DNA of 28,509 bases from positions 1-28,509 of the forward strand of contig CAYLNK010000048.1 of NCBI GenBank assembly GCA_964384675.1, given 5' to 3'. The DNA is from CAYLNK01 sp964384675 (GTDB lineage: Bacteria > Acidobacteriota > Thermoanaerobaculia > UBA5066). The notes below the pieces were generated by a model that did no database searches, was not told the DNA's origin, and saw nothing but the letters and a program-made list of their open reading frames with translations. Below, piece by piece: positions 27,260-28,509 of the stretch; the first letter of the stretch is position 1; each line of letters begins with the position of its first letter. The translations under genes were made by a program, and so were the position numbers.

Positions 27260-27277
27260 TATCGTTGCGGGACCGTG
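27260..27277 (+). promoter_or_regulatory. Candidate -10 box for the zinc-ribbon rhomboid gene
   Basis: TATCGT (27260-27265) ends 9 nt before the GTG start at 27275; there is no Shine-Dalgarno site in the 79-bp gap and no obvious terminator for the upstream gene. A leader of 0-3 nt would result. Confidence 0.35.
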
Positions 27278-28465
27278 CGTCGAGATGGGCTCTGCCCGCG
27301 CTGCCGGGCTCCGCTTTCGGGTTCGGACCACCAGGGCGTCGTCACGCTCGTCTGCCCGGCGTGCCGCGGGCTCTTCCTGCGCGGGAGGGACCTGAGGAGC
27401 CACTTCGGTCCTGCCGTTCACCTCATCGAGACGGCGGAGCGTGCGATCGAGCCGGCCGCGCCGGCCCTGGCGTGCCCGGCGGGGTGCCGCGCCTTGCGCC
27501 GGCGCTTCGTCCCCGCGGCGAGGGGCGGCATCCACGTCGACGTCTGTCCGGTGTGCGACGGTGTCTGGCTCGACCACGGAGAGGTGCGGGCCATCCTCGA
27601 TTCCGCCAGGAGGCGGGCCGGTCTTCATGCGCGTCGACGCCCCGCCGTCGACGCGTCCGAGCTGACCGAGGAGGCCACAGGCCAGGTTTCCCGCTCGGAC
27701 ATCGCCGTCGCGATGGCCGATTCGGACGATCCGGACCAGAAGGACTCCTGGGGCTGGTGGATCTTCTCGTTCGTCACGCGGCTCCCGCTGGAGGGGTACA
27801 ACCCTCTCCAGCGAGCACCGGTCGTGGTCTGGGGCCTGATGGCCGTCTGTGTCGCGGCGTTCGGAGTCCAGCTGAGCGCCGGCGACCGGATCATCGAGCA
27901 GCTGGGGCTCGTCCCGCGCCTCCTCGTGGAGCAGGGCGACGGCCTGGCCCGCCTGGTCGCGTCGATGTTCCTTCACGCCGACTGGCTTCACCTCCTCGGG
28001 AACCTCTACTTCCTGAAGGTCTTCGGGGACAACGTGGAGGACCGGCTGGGGCGAGTCCCGTTCCTGGCCTTCTACGTCGCGTGCGGCCTCGCTGGCGGTC
28101 TCGCTCACGTGCGCAGCAACAGCCTCTCCGCGATCCCCATGATCGGTGCGAGCGGCGCGATCGCGGGATGCCTCGGCGCCTACCTGGTCCTCTTCCCCGG
28201 GGCTACGGTCGGCATCTCGCCGGGCCTCTTCACGTTGTTCCGTGTGATCCGCGTCGGCGCGACCCTCTACCTCCCGTGGTTCCTGATCTGGCAGCTGATC
28301 GCGGCCCAGCTCTACCCGCGCGCGGGGATCGCCTGGTGGGCCCACATCGGGGGCTTCGTCGCGGGGATGATCCTGGCCCTCCTGATGAGCGCGCTCCTTC
28401 CCGACGCCCGGGTCGCCGTCGTGGCGCGGCGGATCGCGGCCGAGCGCGGGAGTCGCGCGGCCTGA
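27275..28465 (+). CDS. Rhomboid-family intramembrane serine protease with N-terminal zinc-ribbon pair
   Basis: 396 aa. The N-terminus contains two zf-TFIIB-like zinc ribbons: C7/C10 with C27/C30, and C67/C71 with C91/C94 (CPVCDGVWLDHGE). A linker (about 115-180) precedes the six-helix rhomboid domain: about 182-200, 228-250 (HADWLHLLGNLYF, with H239/N243), 262-280, 288-310 (MIGASGAIAG, nucleophile S293), 325-347 and 352-375 (WWAHIGGFVAGM, general base H357). Rhomboids cleave transmembrane helices of substrate proteins within the membrane. The zinc ribbons presumably bind protein or nucleic acid on the cytoplasmic side. The GTG at 27275 is chosen because the first Cys pair follows at once; an ATG at 27285 is in another frame. 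The catalytic dyad is complete, so it should be active. Substrate unknown. Confidence 0.93.
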   Translation: MRRDGLCPRCRAPLSGSDHQGVVTLVCPACRGLFLRGRDLRSHFGPAVHLIETAERAIEPAAPALACPAGCRALRRRFVPAARGGIHVDVCPVCDGVWLDHGEVRAILDSARRRAGLHARRRPAVDASELTEEATGQVSRSDIAVAMADSDDPDQKDSWGWWIFSFVTRLPLEGYNPLQRAPVVVWGLMAVCVAAFGVQLSAGDRIIEQLGLVPRLLVEQGDGLARLVASMFLHADWLHLLGNLYFLKVFGDNVEDRLGRVPFLAFYVACGLAGGLAHVRSNSLSAIPMIGASGAIAGCLGAYLVLFPGATVGISPGLFTLFRVIRVGATLYLPWFLIWQLIAAQLYPRAGIAWWAHIGGFVAGMILALLMSALLPDARVAVVARRIAAERGSRAA

Positions 28466-28509
28466 CCCGGCACGCCCGGCGTCAGCCGAGCGCGCGACCG
28501 AGGGCGGCC

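Noticed and set aside
28482..28509. Possible C-terminus of a convergent minus-strand gene (AALGRALG then stop)
   Set aside because: Only 28 bases are visible; in GC-rich DNA an open frame this short is not evidence.

Overview
This is a 28.5-kb stretch of very GC-rich bacterial chromosome with dense, short-gapped genes. It contains no tRNA, rRNA, CRISPR array or insertion sequence that I can recognise. Two large TonB-dependent receptors with an N-terminal carboxypeptidase-regulatory-like domain (one Oar-like), a sulfatase-superfamily/TPR lipoprotein, a GWxTD-type protein and a repeat-built secreted protein together suggest an Acidobacteriota-like, Gram-negative, chemoheterotrophic organism. 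That placement is an inference from gene content; no marker gene proves it.

Layout. (1) 1-3918, minus strand: a tight housekeeping and protein-quality cluster nrdR > hsp20 > lon > thiL (thiL cut by the window edge), with two 4-bp ATGA stop/start overlaps. A polytopic flippase-like membrane protein (3928-4980) lies just upstream on the same strand. (2) 5024-5986, plus: a class II histone-deacetylase-like amidohydrolase, divergent from the flippase-like gene across only 43 bp. (3) 6113-11082, plus: two exported proteins, a four-repeat Ig-like protein and an Oar-like TonB receptor, each followed by strong hairpins. After the receptor the hairpin is present in three tandem copies. (4) 11345-15064: a sulfatase-superfamily/TPR lipoprotein (plus) converging on a GWxTD-type protein (minus), with 3 bp between the stop codons. 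(5) 15090-18748, minus: a His-rich small membrane protein, a TonB receptor and fdhD in a row, which suggests metal or metal-complex uptake. (6) 18896-20785, plus, divergent from (5): an exported DUF4394-like propeller fused to a C-terminal truncated globin, with a perfect CRP/FNR-type palindrome (TGTGA-N6-TCACA) just upstream. (7) 20851-24089, plus: a PBP1b-type bifunctional penicillin-binding protein and an HhH-GPD DNA glycosylase. (8) 24124-27195, plus: a DprE2-like reductase, a DprE1-like FAD oxidoreductase and a kinase-like coiled-coil protein, probably cell-surface glycan or polyprenyl-sugar work. (9) 27275-28465, plus: a zinc-ribbon/rhomboid protease.

The most interesting region is 15.1-20.8 kb. 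A secreted haem-globin fusion protein with an unusual distal pocket faces a His-rich/TonB/FdhD operon, and a perfect CRP-family operator lies between them. This could be a regulated haem, metal or NO-related surface system. A second theme is that many genes lack a Shine-Dalgarno sequence and instead have a TANNNT-like -10 box 6-9 nt before a GTG or ATG, which suggests widespread leaderless transcription.
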